A stretch of DNA of 19,050 nucleotides, from positions 2,611 through 21,660 of the forward strand of contig DYON01000012.1 of the NCBI GenBank assembly GCA_020720525.1, written 5' to 3'. A model generated the notes under the pieces. The model was given only the letters and a program-made list of their open reading frames with translations, did no database searches and was not told the origin of the DNA. Source of the stretch: Acetofilamentum sp. (GTDB taxonomy: Bacteria > Bacteroidota > Bacteroidia > Bacteroidales > DTU049). This document shows positions 15,894 to 19,050 of the stretch, in pieces. Within the stretch, counting starts at the first letter, position 1. Every line of letters begins with the position of its first letter. The position numbers and the translations under genes were made by a program.

Positions 15894-15916
15894 CATTTAC
15901 GGCTAATACAAATTTT

Positions 15917-15947
15917 AAAAAACCTGCAACTTCTTGCAGGTTTTTTT
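15917..15947 (+). terminator. Intrinsic terminator of rpsA
   Basis: A perfect 13-bp stem, AAAAAACCTGCAA with TTGCAGGTTTTTT, 4-base loop CTTC and a T-run, 23 bases after the rpsA stop. Confidence 0.92.
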
Positions 15948-15965
15948 GTCTAATGAAAAATTTGT

Positions 15966-15973
15966 TATTTTTG
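15966..15973 (+). promoter_or_regulatory. Promoter -7 box of the T9SS type A gene
   Basis: TATTTTTG lies 30 bases before the ATG at 16004. A TTG at 15946-15948 gives only a 17-base spacer and overlaps the terminator T-run. The box lies downstream of an in-frame ATG at 15953 and so argues for the 16004 start. Confidence 0.5.
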
Positions 15974-16003
15974 CAAAAAACAAAACCTCAAAAAACAAAA
16001 CCT

Positions 16004-16744
16004 ATGAAAAGAATTTTTATCTCTTTGGCTTTCTCGCTGATGTTTGTGGCTACCTACGCTCAATGCACCCCTGGTGCTTATACCACACCTGGTATTTACC
16101 CCGATACAACCATCAATCTTCCTCAAGGTGTCGTTACTCAGTCTTACCTTGGAGTTATTACTGCTGTTGTTCCTGCCGATACAGTCATTAGTGGACTTAC
16201 GGCCACCATCGATTCGATTGGTGTTATTGATGTTATTGGACTTCCCACAGGTTTTGCATGGGCAGCAAACACTGCAAGTGCATATTTCCATGGTGGAACT
16301 ACTGGATGCATTGGTATTTATGGAACACCTACTGTTGGGCAGAATAGTACTTATCCTTTGATGATTAGAATTTTATCGGTTGGTAAAATTTATGGAACGG
16401 CAACTACTTTACCCGACACACTTTATGGCTATAAAATTGTAATTCTCGATTCAACTCATGCTGGTTTGATCGATAGTCGCCTGTTTCCATTTGGTGTGAA
16501 AGAAGTTTACCCAAACCCAGCTACAACTGTTGCTACAATTGTTGTAACCAACCCCGACGCTGCTACAATTGGTGTTCGCATCAACGATATGCTTGGTCGT
16601 ATGGTTTCATATTCAGAGCAACGAATCAACGCTGGTGAAAATAATATCAATGTAAATGTAGCATCGTTGCCAGAAGGTGTATATTTCTACACTGTAACCA
16701 AAGGCAGTAGTGCCATCACTCGCAAACTCATTATTGAAAGATAG
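16004..16744 (+). CDS. Small secreted protein with T9SS type A sorting domain
   Basis: A 246-residue secreted protein. A signal peptide (MKRIFISLAFSLMFVATYAQ, cleavage after A-Q) is followed by a region of about 145 residues with no family I recognise (many Thr, Gly and Ile, three Cys in the mature part), and a C-terminal Por-secretion-tail domain (about 170-246: VYPNPATTVATIVV, VRINDMLGRMV, INVNVASLPEGVYFYTV, KLIIER). Type A sorting domains are cleaved during passage through the type IX system and commonly replaced by A-LPS anchoring. The short mature part suggests a single small surface domain. An in-frame ATG at 15953 is rejected because it would put a Lys-rich stretch before the signal peptide and include the promoter. 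The stop TAG shares its G with the GTG start of RNase Z, so the two genes are translated from one transcript. Confidence 0.82.
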   Translation: MKRIFISLAFSLMFVATYAQCTPGAYTTPGIYPDTTINLPQGVVTQSYLGVITAVVPADTVISGLTATIDSIGVIDVIGLPTGFAWAANTASAYFHGGTTGCIGIYGTPTVGQNSTYPLMIRILSVGKIYGTATTLPDTLYGYKIVILDSTHAGLIDSRLFPFGVKEVYPNPATTVATIVVTNPDAATIGVRINDMLGRMVSYSEQRINAGENNINVNVASLPEGVYFYTVTKGSSAITRKLIIER

Positions 16745-17655
16745 TGACATTTAATTTGACCATCATAGGTTCCGGTTCTGGAGCTCCTTTGCCTGGTCGA
16801 TTCACAAGCGCTCAGGTACTCAATGTGCATGAGCGTTTTGTTTTAATCGACTGTGGCGAAGGAACACAAATCAATCTTCGACGATTTGGCATCAATTTCA
16901 ATCGAATTGAACTGATTCTTATATCGCATTTGCATGGCGATCATTATCTCGGACTTCCTGGTTTGCTAAATACGTTTCATTTGCTTGGTCGAACAAAAGA
17001 ACTGCATATTGCAGGACATCGCAAATTGAAAGAACTAATCGATTTCATTTTCAAAATAGCGGGTTTTGAACCATCGTATCCAATTCATTTTCATGTAATT
17101 GACTATTTTGAACCCAACTATCAACTGCTGTTTCCATCGTATAGCGTAAATTTCTTTTCTCTTTTGCATCGAATTAAGGCTACTGGTTTTAGAATTAGCG
17201 AAATCGGGACATCTGAAAAAATTAGTAAAGAGTTTATTGCCAAATACAAACCCGATATTGAAACGATACAAGCATTAAAAACTGGAAACGAATTTTTCGA
17301 TAACGATGGCAATTTGATTCCTCGAAGCGAAATTTTTATTCATGCTTCCCCGCCCCGTTCGTTTGCTTATGCTTCCGATACCGTTTTTTCGCGCGACATT
17401 ATACCGCATATTGAAAATGCGAATTTACTTTACCACGAAGCTACTTATGCATCGGCATTGCAAGTATCGGCAGTCGAAAAAATGCATTCTACATCGGTCG
17501 ATGCTGCTACAATTGCTCTCGAAGCAAAAGTGAAAAAGCTTGCAATTGGCCATTTTTCGTCGCGATACAAAGTTCCAGATCTGTTGCTCGAAGAAGCTAA
17601 AGCCATTTTCCCTAACACTATTGCCTGCAGCGATGGGTTGAAAATTGAAATCTAA
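16744..17655 (+). CDS. rnz: Ribonuclease Z (tRNA 3'-endonuclease)
   Basis: A 303-residue metallo-beta-lactamase-fold nuclease that trims tRNA 3' trailers; this matters here because the tRNA in the window lacks an encoded CCA. The short RNase Z signature set is complete: SHLHGDH (H62, H64, D66, H67), the third zinc ligand in LLHRIKATGF (H142), ASDT (D212), HSTS with the catalytic His at 248, and the final ligand in GHFSSRY (H270). An insertion around 155-195 corresponds to the exosite arm that holds tRNA. Length matches the family (about 300-310). No ATG is available at the N-terminus; GTG at 16744 overlaps the preceding TAG by one base and puts LTIIGSGSGAP in the normal place. Confidence 0.95.
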   Translation: MTFNLTIIGSGSGAPLPGRFTSAQVLNVHERFVLIDCGEGTQINLRRFGINFNRIELILISHLHGDHYLGLPGLLNTFHLLGRTKELHIAGHRKLKELIDFIFKIAGFEPSYPIHFHVIDYFEPNYQLLFPSYSVNFFSLLHRIKATGFRISEIGTSEKISKEFIAKYKPDIETIQALKTGNEFFDNDGNLIPRSEIFIHASPPRSFAYASDTVFSRDIIPHIENANLLYHEATYASALQVSAVEKMHSTSVDAATIALEAKVKKLAIGHFSSRYKVPDLLLEEAKAIFPNTIACSDGLKIEI

Positions 17656-17738
17656 TTGTTGATTATTGTTGCTTGCTCACTCAAGTTAGCTAATTAATAC
17701 AAAATAGTTACTGAATGATAATTAGAATATAATTTGTT

Positions 17739-17769
17739 TTGTTCAATATGCGTAGAATTTGTATATTTG
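17739..17769 (+). promoter_or_regulatory. Promoter of the secreted repeat protein gene
   Basis: TTG (17739-17741), a 20-base spacer and TATATTTG (17762-17769) match the Bacteroidota consensus exactly, 49 bases upstream of the ATG at 17819. Confidence 0.75.
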
Positions 17770-17804
17770 TTTGTTATTGAAATCATTGGTATTTATGTAA
17801 AATT

Positions 17805-17810
17805 GGGAGG
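17805..17810 (+). promoter_or_regulatory. Shine-Dalgarno-like site of the secreted repeat protein gene
   Basis: GGGAGG ends 8 bases before the ATG at 17819 and helps to fix that start. Together with rpsA this is one of only two clear Shine-Dalgarno-like sites noticed in the window. Confidence 0.5.
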
Positions 17811-17818
17811 ATAACAAA

Positions 17819-19050
17819 ATGAACAGAAGTATAACTTTCAGGTGGCTCATGTTCTTTTTTTTGCTTATGCTGGCATTAAATAGTATTAAGGCTCAAACAT
17901 TTGTTCAGCCTTGTATTTTTGATACACGACTTTCGATAAACGATGCCTGTCCTACATGGCAAACAACTAACTATGGCGCTTCAACTACACTTGCAGTAAT
18001 AACTTGGACTTGGGTTGGAGTGGGTTGTGGGCAAGGCAATCAGCGTCCATTGCTGCAATTTGATGTAAACCCAGTTACTTCCCCACAGGCATTGTACGAC
18101 AACAGAGCAACACTCAAATTATATTTTCCACCTGGCTCCACCGAATATCAAGAGTATGTAGGAGCCGCAACCGATAATCAGTTTTATGTTCAGCGAGTTA
18201 CGAGCAATTGGAACGAAAATGTTGTAACGTGGAATACTCAACCTACTATTACTTCAACAGGACAAATAACAGTTCCTTCGAGCACTTCACAAACTCAAGA
18301 CTACACAATTAATGTTTCAACACTTGTTTATAATTGGATCTGTGGTGGAGCTACAAACTATGGTATTCGCATGCAGCAAGTAAATGAAGGAAATACTTAT
18401 CGTAGGGTTACATTTTGTTCGAGAGAATATGCCACCGCTGCGAAGCATCCAACATTAACTTTAGAATATGCATATATTGCAGCTTCTGCTCCAGATACAA
18501 TTTGTGGTGGTGGAAACTTCAATCTTAATTGCTCACTTACAAATGCTAGTAATCCAGCTGGTTATAATTTTCAATGGCTTCATCAGAACTCAGGTACAAC
18601 CTACAACACACAAAATGTGAGCAATCCTACAACAACTTCAGGGTTGAATACATATATTGTAACAGTAACTAATCCTTGGTGTCAAACAGCAAAAGACACT
18701 GTTACTGTTTTTATCGATAATAGTGCTGCTATTTCTGTTTCGCCTTCAACAGCTTATGTTTGCCCTGGAGCCTCTACTACTCTTGTGGCAAGTGGAGCAA
18801 GCACTTATAACTGGAGCAACAGTCTTGGAAGTGGCGCATCGCAAACAGTGAGCCCATCGTCGAATACAACTTACACCGTTACTGGCACTACAGCTGCCGG
18901 ATGTACCTCTACTGCTTCGGCAACAGTAAATATAAATGCTGTACCAACTGTATCTGTGTCGGTTTCGCCCACATCGAATTGTCCAGGACAAAACACAACC
19001 TTAACCGCCTCTGGCGCAGCAGTATATTCATGGAACACCGGTGCTGGAAC
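17819..19050 (+). CDS. Secreted DNRLRE-domain protein with Ig-like/PKD-like repeats (3' end outside window)
   Basis: Open from the ATG at 17819 to the window edge with no stop (at least 410 codons). A signal peptide (MNRSITFRWLMFFFLLMLALNSIKAQ) is followed by a DNRLRE-like domain (about 33-222: DTRLSINDACPTWQTTNYGAS, RPLLQFDV, RATLKLYFP, WNENVVTWNTQP, YGIRMQQ, HPTLTLEY), a beta-sandwich type found at the front of many secreted proteins and related to carbohydrate-binding modules. A Cys-containing Ig-like segment (about 225-303) and at least two copies of a repeat with the core CPG...TTL.ASGA..Y.W (from about 307 and about 380) follow, the second cut by the window end. This layout predicts a long T9SS substrate with a C-terminal sorting domain beyond the edge; that domain is not seen here. 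Adhesion or surface display is the likely role. Confidence 0.82.
   Translation, partial: MNRSITFRWLMFFFLLMLALNSIKAQTFVQPCIFDTRLSINDACPTWQTTNYGASTTLAVITWTWVGVGCGQGNQRPLLQFDVNPVTSPQALYDNRATLKLYFPPGSTEYQEYVGAATDNQFYVQRVTSNWNENVVTWNTQPTITSTGQITVPSSTSQTQDYTINVSTLVYNWICGGATNYGIRMQQVNEGNTYRRVTFCSREYATAAKHPTLTLEYAYIAASAPDTICGGGNFNLNCSLTNASNPAGYNFQWLHQNSGTTYNTQNVSNPTTTSGLNTYIVTVTNPWCQTAKDTVTVFIDNSAAISVSPSTAYVCPGASTTLVASGASTYNWSNSLGSGASQTVSPSSNTTYTVTGTTAAGCTSTASATVNINAVPTVSVSVSPTSNCPGQNTTLTASGAAVYSWNTGAG

Overview
The window looks like a chromosomal segment of a Bacteroidota bacterium. The evidence is consistent across it. There are three secreted proteins of type IX secretion (T9SS) style, one with a type A and one with a type B (CHU_C) C-terminal sorting domain. 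Signal peptides end in A-Q. Most transcription units are preceded by a TAnnTTTG box, in the best cases with a TTG about 20 bases upstream, which is the Bacteroidota housekeeping promoter. Most genes have no Shine-Dalgarno sequence. I see no transposase, integrase, phage gene, CRISPR array or restriction gene; this is mostly a core-genome stretch with ordinary gene spacing.

Layout. 288-2561 (+): ATP-dependent PEP carboxykinase, with two oddities: an in-frame amber codon at codon 30, and about 215 extra C-terminal residues that form a module foreign to the PEPCK family. A bidirectional terminator separates it from 2631-4771 (-), an NfeD/YuaF-like membrane protein followed by a flotillin. 4772-5083 is AT-rich with no gene. 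tRNA-Met(CAT) lies at 5118-5191 (-) with a well-formed promoter and terminator. 5263-6009 (+) is a DUF481-like outer-membrane barrel whose stop codon overlaps that of a convergent class-V aminotransferase-fold PLP enzyme (6006-7469, -). 7730-9694 (+) is a large T9SS type B surface protein with lamin-tail, SprB-like and PKD modules. 9758-12056 (-) holds a YdjG-like double zinc-ribbon membrane protein and a YdjI-like SPFH/GYF_2 protein. 12180-13916 (+) is an arginase-family ureohydrolase followed three bases later by TrmH. 14007-15893 (+) is ribosomal protein S1, with its own promoter and an unusually strong Shine-Dalgarno. 16004-17655 (+) is a small T9SS type A protein overlapping RNase Z. 17819 to the window end (+) is the N-terminal part of a large secreted repeat protein.

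How the genes relate. Housekeeping translation and RNA functions (tRNA-Met, TrmH, S1, RNase Z), central carbon metabolism (PckA) and surface proteins are interleaved. The two SPFH loci (NfeD-flotillin and YdjI-YdjG) are both membrane-organisation or envelope-stress modules and lie within about 8 kb of each other. The most unusual item is the PEPCK gene: an early stop codon combined with an in-frame fusion to an unrecognised coiled-coil plus alpha/beta module. I did not find a convincing new defence or mobile system.
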